Assembly: GCF_039535785.1 (NCBI RefSeq)
Contig: NZ_BAAAXV010000001.1
Location: 1,302,001-1,366,000, forward strand
Source of the DNA: Nonomuraea helvata
Lineage (GTDB): Bacteria; Actinomycetota; Actinomycetes; Streptosporangiales; Streptosporangiaceae
DNA: 64,000 nt
Reading direction: 5' to 3'
Position numbers and translations under genes: made by a program. Positions 8,353 through 16,698 of the stretch are shown here, one piece after another. The notes under the pieces were generated by a model. The model worked only from the letters and a program-made list of their open reading frames with translations. It was not told the origin of the DNA and did not search any database. How positions within the stretch are numbered: the stretch's first letter is position 1; every line of letters begins with the position of its first letter.

Positions 8353-9743
8353 CCGACCGGCTCGCCGGGATCGAGCTGTTCGCCGGGCTGTCGAGCGAGC
8401 AGCTCGACTGGCTGGCGTGCGCCGGGACGGTCAAGGAGCTCGGCGACGGTGAGCCGCTGTTCGTCGAGGGCGCGCCCGCCGACGCCTTCTACGTCCTGCT
8501 GGACGGCGAGATCGTGGTCTCGAAGCTGGTCGGCGGGCGGGAGCAGGTGCTCGCCCGGCACCTCGGCGACGTGCTGGAGCACCAGTTCATCGGCGAGCTG
8601 CCGCTGCTCACCAGCGACGAGTACCTCGCGACCGCGCTGGCCGTGGGGCCGGCGCGGGTGGTGGCCTACGGCAAGGACGCGTTCTTCGACCTGCTGGAGC
8701 GCTGCCCGCAGGTCTGCCGGGTGCTGCTGCCGGTGCTGGCCGGGCGCATCAACGCCATGGAGCGCCAGGCCGGGCGCAGCCGCATGCTCGAAGGGCTGGG
8801 CATGCTGGCGGCGGGCCTGGCGCACGAGCTGAACAACCCGGCGGCGGCCGCGCTGCGGGCCGCGCGGGAGCTGCGCGGGCTCGCGCCCCGCCTGGCCGCC
8901 GCCGCGGTCGAGTGGGGGCGCGCGGGCGAGGAGGCCGAGGTACGGCACGTCGCGCGGTTCCAGGACAGCCTGGGCTCCCGGGCCCCGCTGGACCCGCTGG
9001 CCGAGGCGGAGGCGGCCGACGACGTCGCCGACTGGCTGCGCGGACACGGCCTCGATCCCACTGCCGGCTGGGCCGCCGAGCTGGCCGACGACCTCGCCGA
9101 GCACGGCGTGGACGCCGCCGCGCTCGACGAGCTGGCCGCCGGTCTGCGGCCGGACGCCCTCGCCGCGGCGCTGGCGTACCTGGTGCCGGTGCTGCGCACC
9201 CGGACCCTCGCGGGCGACGCGGCCGAGGCGTCCGAGCGGGTGGTGGAGCTCGTACGGCGCACCTCGGCGTACACGAACCTGGACCGCGCACCCCAGCGGG
9301 ACGCCGACCTGCGCGAGGGGCTGGAGGCCACGCTCGCCCTCATGGCGCCCAAGCTGCGCAACATCCGCGTACGCCGGGAGTACGGCGGCGTCCCCGACCT
9401 CCAGGCCTTCCCCAGCGAGCTGAACCAGGTCTGGACCAACCTCATCGACAACGCCGTGGACGCCATGGGCGGCGAGGGCGAGCTGACCATCAGCACCAGG
9501 CGGGAGGGCGACCACGCCGTGGTGGAGTTCCGCGACACCGGCCACGGCATCCCCGCCGAGGCGCTGCCGATGGTGTTCCAGCCGTTCTTCACCACCAAGG
9601 ACCTGGGCAAGGGGACGGGTCTCGGGCTGCACGTCAGCATGGACATCGTGGCGCAGCGGCACGGCGGCTCGATGGAGGTCGACTCGCGGCCGGGCGACAC
9701 GCGGTTCGTGGTGCGGCTGCCGCTGGCCCGGCTCCCCGAGTAG
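8331..9743 (+). CDS. Sensor histidine kinase with N-terminal cyclic-nucleotide-binding domain
   Basis: A 470-aa cytosolic kinase with no membrane segment. Residues about 10-130 form a CAP_ED/cNMP domain (LFAGLSSEQLDWL, DGEPLFVEG, LDGEIVVSK, IGELPLL). The H-box is AAGLAHELNNPAAAA with His165. The ATPase domain shows NLIDNAVDAMGG (N box), DTGHGIP (G1), FQPFFTTK (F box) and GKGTGLGL (G2). I chose the GTG at 8331 because GGAGG precedes it; this overlaps the transposase-like gene by 22 bases. The convergent response-regulator/TrxR fusion is the obvious candidate partner. The sensed ligand (cyclic nucleotide or other) is unproven. Confidence 0.85.
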   Translation: MPAPAWLTDRLAGIELFAGLSSEQLDWLACAGTVKELGDGEPLFVEGAPADAFYVLLDGEIVVSKLVGGREQVLARHLGDVLEHQFIGELPLLTSDEYLATALAVGPARVVAYGKDAFFDLLERCPQVCRVLLPVLAGRINAMERQAGRSRMLEGLGMLAAGLAHELNNPAAAALRAARELRGLAPRLAAAAVEWGRAGEEAEVRHVARFQDSLGSRAPLDPLAEAEAADDVADWLRGHGLDPTAGWAAELADDLAEHGVDAAALDELAAGLRPDALAAALAYLVPVLRTRTLAGDAAEASERVVELVRRTSAYTNLDRAPQRDADLREGLEATLALMAPKLRNIRVRREYGGVPDLQAFPSELNQVWTNLIDNAVDAMGGEGELTISTRREGDHAVVEFRDTGHGIPAEALPMVFQPFFTTKDLGKGTGLGLHVSMDIVAQRHGGSMEVDSRPGDTRFVVRLPLARLPE

Positions 9744-9749
9744 GACGGA

Positions 9750-11378
9750 TCAGCTCTCCGAGTGGTAGCGGTGGATCATCGACACCGCCATGGCGCCCTC
9801 GCCGACGCCCGAGGCCAGCCGCTTGACCGAGTTGGCGCGCACGTCGCCGGCCGCGAACACGCCGGGCACGCTCGTCTCCAGCAGCAGCGGCGACCGGGGC
9901 AGGTCCCAGCCGGTCAGCCCGGCCACCGGGCCGAGGTCGGGGCCGGTGAGCAGGAAGCCGTGGGGGTCCCTGCGCACGAGGTGGTCCAGCCACTCGGTGC
10001 GCGGGCGGGCGCCGATGAACACGAAGACGTGCTCGGCCTCCCGCGTGGTCAGCTCGCCGCTGCGGGTGTCGCGCAGCGTGATGTGCTCCAGCCGGTCCCC
10101 GCCGCCGGCGGCGACCACGCAGGTGTTCGTCATGACCGTGATGTTGCCTCTCGCGGCGATCTCGTCCACCAGGTACGCGGACATGCCGCTGGCCAGGCTG
10201 TCCGCGCGCACCACCAGGGTGACGTGGCGGGCGTGCCGGGAGAAGTGCAGCACCGCCTGCCCAGCGGAGTTGGCGCCGCCCACGATCCACACGTGCCGCC
10301 CCACGCATGACTCGGTCTCCGACAGGGCCGCGCCGTAGTAGATGCCGGCCCCCTCGAAGCGGGCCGCGTCCTCGGCGTCGAGACTGCGGTACGACAGGCC
10401 GGGCGACAGCAGCACGGTGGCGGCGGTGATCTCCTTGCCGTCGGACAGGTTCAGCACGCACGCCCGGCCGGCCCGGCTCAGCCGCTCGGCCTCGACCGGG
10501 GCGAGCACGTCCACGCCGAACCTGCGGGCCTGCGCCATGGCGCGGCTGGTCAGGTCGACGCCGGAGATGCCGGACGGGAAGCCGAGATAGTTCTCGATCC
10601 GGCTGGAGGTGCCGGCCTGGCCTCCGGGGACGTACGCCTCGATGAGCAGCGTGGTCATCCCCTCCGACGAGGCGTAGACCGACGCGGCCAGCCCGGTCGG
10701 GCCGCCTCCGACAATGGCCAGGTCGTAGTGGGGGTGGCTGAGCTCCGTCGCCAGGCCGAGGGCCGCCACCACTTCGCCGTGCCCGGGGCGGGCCAGCCGG
10801 CGCCCGTCGGGCAGCACCACTTCGGGCGCCCCCGGGTCGCCCGGCTCCGCCTCCTCGAACCTGAACGGCAGCCGGTAGCGGGTGAGCAGGTCGCGCAGCC
10901 GGTGCGTGGCGGGCGCGTACCGGTGGCCGACCAGGCGGATGCCCTGGTAGGGGGCCTCATGGGCGGACTCCCAGTCCGACAGCAGGTCGTCGAGCACGGG
11001 GTAGAGCCGCTCCTCCGGCGGCTCCCACGGCTTGACGAGATAGTGGTCCAGCCGCACCTTGTTGATCGCCGAGATGGCGACGCTCGTGTCGGCGTAGGCC
11101 GTCAGCAGGACGCGGCGCGCGGCGGGGAAGCGCCGGCCGGCCTCCGCCAGGAACTCGATCCCGGTCATCTCGGGCATGCGCTGGTCGGAGAGGATCAGCG
11201 CGGCCTCCTCACGGCGCCCGCGCAGCCGGTCGAGGATCTGCGTGGCCTCCACCGGCGACCTCGTCGCCACGACCCGGTAACGCTGCTGGTAGGCGCGGGA
11301 CAGATCGCGCCGCACCGCGCGGAGTACGTGGTCGTCGTCGTCCACGGCCAGCAGGACCGGCCGGCGCTGCTCAGGCAT
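9750..11378 (-). CDS. Fused response regulator / thioredoxin-reductase-like flavoprotein
   Basis: A 542-aa fusion. Residues 1-125 are a receiver domain (VLLAVDDDDH acidic pocket, phospho-acceptor Asp66 in LILSDQRMP, later Lys in LVKPWE). A linker of about 80 residues with a small thioredoxin-fold look follows. From about residue 230 there is a TrxR-type FAD/NAD(P) module with IVGGGPTGLAASVYA, GGQAGTSSRIENYLGFP, WIVGGANSAGQA and PGVFAAGDVR. The redox CxxC (CATC) of true thioredoxin reductases is missing; that region reads YYGAALSETESC. Start ATG 11378 has GGAGG upstream. It converges with the cNMP-domain kinase with a 6-base gap. It is likely a phosphorylation-controlled oxidoreductase. Confidence 0.85.
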   Translation of the reverse strand: MPEQRRPVLLAVDDDDHVLRAVRRDLSRAYQQRYRVVATRSPVEATQILDRLRGRREEAALILSDQRMPEMTGIEFLAEAGRRFPAARRVLLTAYADTSVAISAINKVRLDHYLVKPWEPPEERLYPVLDDLLSDWESAHEAPYQGIRLVGHRYAPATHRLRDLLTRYRLPFRFEEAEPGDPGAPEVVLPDGRRLARPGHGEVVAALGLATELSHPHYDLAIVGGGPTGLAASVYASSEGMTTLLIEAYVPGGQAGTSSRIENYLGFPSGISGVDLTSRAMAQARRFGVDVLAPVEAERLSRAGRACVLNLSDGKEITAATVLLSPGLSYRSLDAEDAARFEGAGIYYGAALSETESCVGRHVWIVGGANSAGQAVLHFSRHARHVTLVVRADSLASGMSAYLVDEIAARGNITVMTNTCVVAAGGGDRLEHITLRDTRSGELTTREAEHVFVFIGARPRTEWLDHLVRRDPHGFLLTGPDLGPVAGLTGWDLPRSPLLLETSVPGVFAAGDVRANSVKRLASGVGEGAMAVSMIHRYHSES

Positions 11379-11531
11379 CACGACCCTCCAACAATCGACT
11401 GCGGCCATTCTTTCGCCATTTTCCGCGCGACCGCCCCGGACACCTGACGTAGTGCCGGCGAATTTCATTGACTTGACGGAATAGGCGGGCCGGGCTTGTC
11501 CCGGAAAACCACTCGTTGTTTGAATCCACGC

Positions 11532-12356
11532 ATGACGCGCACCATTCTTATTGTTCTCTCCGAGTACGGATATTGGGGAGAGGAACTCGTCGGCCCGCTG
11601 GCCGCCTTCGACCGGCAGGGCTACCGGAGCGTGTTCGCCACCCCCACCGGCAAGCGGGCGCGGGCACTGCCGCCCAGTCTCGACCCCGGGTACGTGGATC
11701 CGCCGCTGGGCCGCTCCGTGACCACGCCGGAGGTGGCCGTGGCCGCCCGGCAGCTGGACGAGTCGGACCGGCTGGACGCCCCGGTCAGCCTGGCCGACTG
11801 GATCCCCGAACGCCCCTACAACAGCGAGGACGGATACCTCCGCAAGGTCGAGGCCTACTACCGGGAGCTCGGCCGGCTGGACCGGGACGTCGAGGAGTAC
11901 GACGCCCTGGTGCTCGTGGGCGGCAGCGGCCCGATCGTGGACCTGGCCAACAACGGCCGGGTGCACGACCTGATCCTCGCCTTCGTGCGGGCGGACAAGC
12001 CGGTGCTCGCCGAGTGCTACGGCGTCGCCTGCCTGGCCTTCGCCCGAGACTGGGAGGACCGGGCGAGCATCCTGCGCGGCAAGCACGTGACAGGCCACTG
12101 CAAGGAGTACGACTACAAGGACGGCACCGGCTTCCTGGGGGTCGACTTCAACATGGGGCCGCCGCCGTACCCGCTGGAGTACATCCTGCGCGACGCCACC
12201 GCGCCCGACGGCCGCTACCACGGCAACGTGGGCAAGGAGACGTCGGTGATCGTGGACTTCCCGTTCGTGACGGGCCGCTCGACCCCCGACTCGTACCTGT
12301 CCGGCGAGAAGCTGGTCGAGGTGCTCGAGTCCGGCCTGCGCCGTTACGGCTGGTGA
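11532..12356 (+). CDS. DJ-1/PfpI (HSP31-like) family protein
   Basis: A 274-aa class I glutamine-amidotransferase-like protein. The nucleophile elbow is LAECYGVAC with Cys162, and a conserved acidic residue lies near WGEELVGP at the N-terminus. ALVLVGGSGPI is the oxyanion-side strand. HSP31/DJ-1 relatives act as glyoxalases, deglycases or peptidases; which applies here is open. The ATG at 11532 is preferred over an in-frame ATG at 11496. It opens the operon that continues directly into the ThDP enzyme (2-base gap), and a second DJ-1 domain occurs two genes downstream. Confidence 0.8.
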   Translation: MTRTILIVLSEYGYWGEELVGPLAAFDRQGYRSVFATPTGKRARALPPSLDPGYVDPPLGRSVTTPEVAVAARQLDESDRLDAPVSLADWIPERPYNSEDGYLRKVEAYYRELGRLDRDVEEYDALVLVGGSGPIVDLANNGRVHDLILAFVRADKPVLAECYGVACLAFARDWEDRASILRGKHVTGHCKEYDYKDGTGFLGVDFNMGPPPYPLEYILRDATAPDGRYHGNVGKETSVIVDFPFVTGRSTPDSYLSGEKLVEVLESGLRRYGW

Positions 12357-12358
12357 CC

Positions 12359-13948
12359 ATGGCGACCCGTCCCGCCAAGAAGGCGATCTTCGAGCAGTTC
12401 GCGGCCGACGGCATCTCGGTGATGTTCGGCAATCCGGGGACCGTCGAGCAGGGGTTCCTCGACGTGCTGGAGGACACACCGGGCTTCCGGTACGTCCTGG
12501 CGCTGCAGGAGTCGGCGGCGCTCGGCATCGCCGACGGCTACGCCCGCGCCACCGGCGGGCCCGCGCTGGTCCAGTTGCACAGCGGCGTCGGCCTCGGCAA
12601 CGGCATCGGCCTGCTCTACCAGGCCAAGCGCGGCCACTCGCCGCTGGTGGTGATCGCCGGCGAGGCGGGCGTGCGGTACGAGGCCATGGACGGCCAGATG
12701 GCGGTGGACCTGGTGGCGATGGCCCGGCCGGTGACCAAGTACGCGACCAGGGTGACCCACCCCGGCTCGGTGCTGAGGGTGCTGCGGCGGGCGGTCAAGA
12801 TGGCGATGACGCCGCCGCGCGGGCCGGTCTTCGTGGCGCTGCCGATGGACGTGCTCGACGAGGACACCGACGAGCCGGCCGTGGCCAGCACGGTCCCCAG
12901 CCGGGCCACGGTGCCCGTGCCGGAGGAGCTGGAGCGGGCCGCGGCCGTGCTGCGCGCCGCCCGGCGGCCCGTGGTGCTGGCCGGCGACGGGGTCTCGGTG
13001 TCCGGCGCGCAGGAGGAGCTGGCCAGGGTGGCCGAGGCGCTCGGCGCCCCGGTGTGGACGGTGAACTCCTCGGAGCTGACCATCGACACCACCCACCCGC
13101 TCCACCGGGGGGACCTCGGGCACATGTTCGGCGAGCACAGCGCCGCCGCGCTGGCCGGGGCCGACGCCGTGCTCGTCGTCGGGACGTACCTCTTCCCCGA
13201 GGTGTTCCCGCTGCTGACCAGCCCCTTCGCCGAAGGGACGAAGATCGTCCACATCGACCTGGACGACTACGAGATCGCCAAGAACCTGCCGGCCGACGTC
13301 GCGCTCGTCGCCGATCCCAAGCCGACCCTCGCGGCGCTGGCCGCACTGCTCGGCCCCGCCCGCCCCGTGCCCGCCCGCGAGCCGGCCGAGGCGTACGGCG
13401 AGAGCATGACGGACCTGTTCGCCGGCGAACTGGCCGCCCGGGCGGGCGACGGGCTGGTGATCTTCGACGAGGCGCTGACCGCCTCCCCCGCGCTGCTCAG
13501 GCGGCTGCCGCCGCGCAGGCCCGGCACCTACTTCCAGACCAGGGGCGGCTCGCTCGGCGTCGGCATCCCCGGCGCGATCGGGATCAAGCTGGCCCGCCCC
13601 GAGTCCGAGGTGGTGGCCTTCACCGGCGACGGCGGCAGCATGTACACCATCCAGGCCCTGTGGACCGCCGTCAGGTACGGCGTCGCCGCCCGCTTCGTGA
13701 TCTGCGACAACCGCCGTTACCAGCTGCTCGACGACAACCTCGAACAGTACTGGCGCGAGCGCGGCATCGCCGCGCACCCCAACCCCGAGGGCTTCGACCT
13801 GTCCCACCCCCAGATCGACTTCGTGCGGCTGGCCGCGAGCCTGGGTGTCCCCGCCGTCAAGGTGAGCAAGCCCGCCCAGGTGGAGGCGGCGGTCCAGCGG
13901 ATGCTGGCGGCGCCGGGGCCGTTCCTCGTCGATCTGATTACCACCTGA
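12359..13948 (+). CDS. Thiamine-diphosphate enzyme, benzoylformate-decarboxylase-like
   Basis: A 529-aa three-domain ThDP enzyme. The N-terminal pyrimidine domain has FGNPGTVEQGF and the activating Glu in ALQESAALGIADGYARA. LHSGVGLGNGIG carries the His found in benzoylformate decarboxylase. The C-terminal PP domain has TGDGGSMYTIQALWTAVRYG followed by CDNRRY, the GDG...N metal/ThDP motif. Such enzymes decarboxylate 2-oxo acids or ligate aldehydes. The ATG at 12359 follows the previous stop by two bases, so the pair is co-translated. The combination with DJ-1 proteins suggests reactive aldehydes or oxo acids as shared metabolites, which is inference. Confidence 0.85.
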   Translation: MATRPAKKAIFEQFAADGISVMFGNPGTVEQGFLDVLEDTPGFRYVLALQESAALGIADGYARATGGPALVQLHSGVGLGNGIGLLYQAKRGHSPLVVIAGEAGVRYEAMDGQMAVDLVAMARPVTKYATRVTHPGSVLRVLRRAVKMAMTPPRGPVFVALPMDVLDEDTDEPAVASTVPSRATVPVPEELERAAAVLRAARRPVVLAGDGVSVSGAQEELARVAEALGAPVWTVNSSELTIDTTHPLHRGDLGHMFGEHSAAALAGADAVLVVGTYLFPEVFPLLTSPFAEGTKIVHIDLDDYEIAKNLPADVALVADPKPTLAALAALLGPARPVPAREPAEAYGESMTDLFAGELAARAGDGLVIFDEALTASPALLRRLPPRRPGTYFQTRGGSLGVGIPGAIGIKLARPESEVVAFTGDGGSMYTIQALWTAVRYGVAARFVICDNRRYQLLDDNLEQYWRERGIAAHPNPEGFDLSHPQIDFVRLAASLGVPAVKVSKPAQVEAAVQRMLAAPGPFLVDLITT

Positions 13949-13958
13949 GAGGTACACC

Positions 13959-16355
13959 GTGCGTGAGAAGCGATTGGCCGGGCGCACCGTCGCGATCCTC
14001 ATGGAGAGCGACTTCGTCGAGCAGGAGCTCCACTACTACCAGCGGCGTTTCACCGAGGAGGGGGCGCGGGTCGAGTTCCTCACGCGGCTGTGGGGGCAGG
14101 ACTCGCTGACCTTCCACGGCCACGAGTTCAAGGAGCCGTTCACGGTGAGCGGCGACCTGGAGAGCGCCGATCTGAGGCGGATCGACGTGCTGATCGTGCC
14201 GTCCGGCATGGTGTCGGACCGGCTGCGCTACACCGAGGACGTCAACGAGCTCGCCCCCGCCGTACGGCTGCTGAAGGAGGCCTTCGACGACCACCGGATC
14301 GTCAAGGGCATCATCTGCCACGGCCTCTGGCTGGCGGCGCCCATCGCCGACGTGGTCAAGGGCCGCCGTGTGACGTGCCACAACAACCTGATCGGCGACG
14401 TGCGCAACATGGGCGCGCTCTACACCGACCAGGACGTCGTGGTGGACCGCGACCTGGTGACCGGCCGGACGGCCGAGCACTGCGCCGCCTTCGCCCGCAT
14501 GATCATCGACCTGGTGGCCGCCGACCGCGGCTCCGAGACGGTCTACCGGCCCGACTTCACCTTCTCCGACCTGGTCGCCGGCTATGTCACCGCCTTCGAG
14601 CACGGCGAGATCAGCCTGCGCACCAACGACGGGCGGGCGGTGCGGGTGCGCCTGACCGGCACCACCTCCGCCGAGTTCGTGCGCAACCTCTCGGAGCCGT
14701 ACCTCGACGCCTCGGCGCACCTGGATCAGCTGCTCACGCCGGGCACCTACGTGTTCGTCAAGGGGATCTTCTACTACGAGAACGGCTCCTACACGATCGA
14801 GGCCAAGGCGCTGACGTTCCTGGGCAGGCAGCCGGGCCAGTACGCCTTCGAGCAGCCCGACTGGTGGGTCAAGCAGATCCGCGAGCTGGGCCGCTTCTAC
14901 CGCAAGGCGCAGTTCGGGGCCGACGGCCCGATCGACTACTCGGCGTACCGGACCATGCTGCGGCTGGGCGGCGAGAAGGCCGGCCAGGACGTGCAGGAGA
15001 CCGACACGATCTCCCGGATGGTCTACGGGATGTCCTCGGCCTACATGCTCACGGGCGAGGAGGACTTCCTGGAGGTGGCCGAGCAGGGCGCCGCCTACCT
15101 GCGCGAGCACATGCGCTTCGTGGACCGCGACGAGGACGTCGTGTACTGGTACCACGGCATCGACGTGCGCGACGGGGTCGAGCGCAAGCTGTTCACCTCC
15201 GAGTTCGGCGACGACTACGACGCCATCCCGATGTACGAGCAGATCTACGCCCTGGCCGGCCCCACCCAGCTCTACCGGCTCACCGGAGACCCGCGCATCG
15301 CCGCCGACATCGACGGCACGCTGCGGCTGTTCCGCAAGTTCTTCCACGACCCCGAGCGGGGCGGCTACTTCTCGCACATCGACCCGATCCTGCTCAGCCC
15401 GCACCACGAGTCACTGGGCCCGAACCGGTCGAGGAAGAACTGGAACTCCGTCGGCGACCACGCCCCCGCCTACCTCATCAACCTGCTCCTGGCCACCGGC
15501 GACGAGCGGCACGCCGACATGCTCGAGGAGACGTTCGACCTCATCGTCAAGCACATGCCGAGGAAGGACAGCCCGTACGTGCAGGAGCGCTTCCACGCGG
15601 ACTGGACGCCGGACACCACCTGGCACTGGCAGCAGGACAGGGCGGTCGTCGGGCACAACCTCAAGATCGCCTGGAACCTCATGCGGATGATGTCGATCCG
15701 GCCCAAGGATCGCTACCGGGCGCTGGCGAACGAGATCGGCCAGAAGATGCCGGGCCTCGGCAGCGACCCGCAGCGCGGCGGCTGGTACGACGTGGTCGAG
15801 CGCAGGCTCGCCCCCGGCCAGCACGTCCACCGGTTCGTCTGGCACGACAGGAAGGCCTGGTGGCAGCAGGAGCAGGCGATCCTCGCCTACCAGATCCTGG
15901 CGGGGCTGGGCGGCGAGGAGGAGTTCGTGCGCAGGGCGCGGGAGTCGGCCGCCTTCTACAGCGCCTTCTTCCTCGACCACGACGAGGGTGGCATCTACTT
16001 CAACGTGCTCGCCGACGGCCACCCGTACCTGCTCGGCACCGAGCGGTTCAAGGGCAGCCACTCGATGAGCATGTGCCACGCGGCCGAGCTCTGCTTCCTG
16101 GCGACCGTCTACCAGCGGCTGCTGCTCGACAAGGAGCCGCTGACGCTGTGGTTCCGGCCGCGGCCCGACGGGTTCACCGACCGGGTCCTGCGGGTCGCGC
16201 CCGACGCGCTGCCGCCCGGCCGGGTCCGGCTGGAGTGGGTCGAGGTGGACGGCTCGCCGTACCAGCTCTTCGACGCCGCGGCGATGACGGTGAAGCTGCC
16301 CGACTCCGCCGGGCCGGTGACGGTGCGCGCCCACCTCGCGCCCGTGGAGGAGTGA
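13959..16355 (+). CDS. Fusion: DJ-1/PfpI domain + AGE-type (alpha/alpha)6 epimerase-like domain
   Basis: A 798-aa multidomain protein. Residues 1-180 are PfpI/DJ-1-like (GRTVAILMESDFVEQEL, VLIVPSGM, nucleophile Cys120 in IICHGLWLA). Residues about 195-275 form a beta-rich linker domain (VRVRLTGTTS, TYVFVKGIFYYENGSY). Residues about 285-700 resemble N-acylglucosamine 2-epimerase/cellobiose-epimerase barrels, with repeated helices and His/Trp-rich motifs (ERFHADWTPDTTWHW, RAVVGHNLKIAWNL, YFNVLADG). A short beta domain ends the protein. The GTG start has GAGAGG upstream. AGE enzymes interconvert sugar epimers. Fusion to a Cys-nucleophile DJ-1 domain is unusual to my knowledge. Confidence 0.8.
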   Translation: MREKRLAGRTVAILMESDFVEQELHYYQRRFTEEGARVEFLTRLWGQDSLTFHGHEFKEPFTVSGDLESADLRRIDVLIVPSGMVSDRLRYTEDVNELAPAVRLLKEAFDDHRIVKGIICHGLWLAAPIADVVKGRRVTCHNNLIGDVRNMGALYTDQDVVVDRDLVTGRTAEHCAAFARMIIDLVAADRGSETVYRPDFTFSDLVAGYVTAFEHGEISLRTNDGRAVRVRLTGTTSAEFVRNLSEPYLDASAHLDQLLTPGTYVFVKGIFYYENGSYTIEAKALTFLGRQPGQYAFEQPDWWVKQIRELGRFYRKAQFGADGPIDYSAYRTMLRLGGEKAGQDVQETDTISRMVYGMSSAYMLTGEEDFLEVAEQGAAYLREHMRFVDRDEDVVYWYHGIDVRDGVERKLFTSEFGDDYDAIPMYEQIYALAGPTQLYRLTGDPRIAADIDGTLRLFRKFFHDPERGGYFSHIDPILLSPHHESLGPNRSRKNWNSVGDHAPAYLINLLLATGDERHADMLEETFDLIVKHMPRKDSPYVQERFHADWTPDTTWHWQQDRAVVGHNLKIAWNLMRMMSIRPKDRYRALANEIGQKMPGLGSDPQRGGWYDVVERRLAPGQHVHRFVWHDRKAWWQQEQAILAYQILAGLGGEEEFVRRARESAAFYSAFFLDHDEGGIYFNVLADGHPYLLGTERFKGSHSMSMCHAAELCFLATVYQRLLLDKEPLTLWFRPRPDGFTDRVLRVAPDALPPGRVRLEWVEVDGSPYQLFDAAAMTVKLPDSAGPVTVRAHLAPVEE

Positions 16356-16356
16356 C

Positions 16357-16698
16357 ATGACCATGCGACTGCAACGAGAGCTGCGCGGCGGGGTCACCGT
16401 CATCAGCATGGACGGCCAGCTGGACAGCGAGACCGCGCCCCGGGTCCAGCAGGACCTGCAGGCGCTCTTCCCCGAGGAGGGTCTGGTCGTGCTGGACCTG
16501 TCCCGGACGCTGTACATGTCGAGTGCGGGCCTGCGGGTGCTCCTGCTGATCTACCGGCAGGCCCAGCACAGCACGGTACGCCTGGCGCTGACGGGGCTGT
16601 CCCCCGACGTGCGCGCGATCATGGACGCGACCGGGTTCCTCGGATTCTTCACCGTGGTGGAGTCCGTCGAAGAAGGCGTGGAGGCGTTGACTGTATGA
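16357..16698 (+). CDS. STAS-domain anti-sigma factor antagonist (first copy)
   Basis: A 113-aa single STAS domain like SpoIIAA/RsbV. The strand-turn motif LYMSSAGLRVLLLI carries the serine that is phosphorylated by the cognate HATPase kinase in partner-switching systems. GGAGG precedes the ATG, which lies one base after the stop of the fusion gene. Its stop overlaps the glgX start (ATGA). A second STAS protein sits on the other side of glgX, so the operon encodes two antagonists for one visible kinase. Confidence 0.88.
   Translation: MTMRLQRELRGGVTVISMDGQLDSETAPRVQQDLQALFPEEGLVVLDLSRTLYMSSAGLRVLLLIYRQAQHSTVRLALTGLSPDVRAIMDATGFLGFFTVVESVEEGVEALTV

Noticed and set aside
9750..12479. 909-codon minus-strand frame extending the response-regulator fusion upstream
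   Set aside because: The receiver domain begins at the ATG at 11378 with a good ribosome binding site; the extension overlaps the DJ-1 gene and has no homology.
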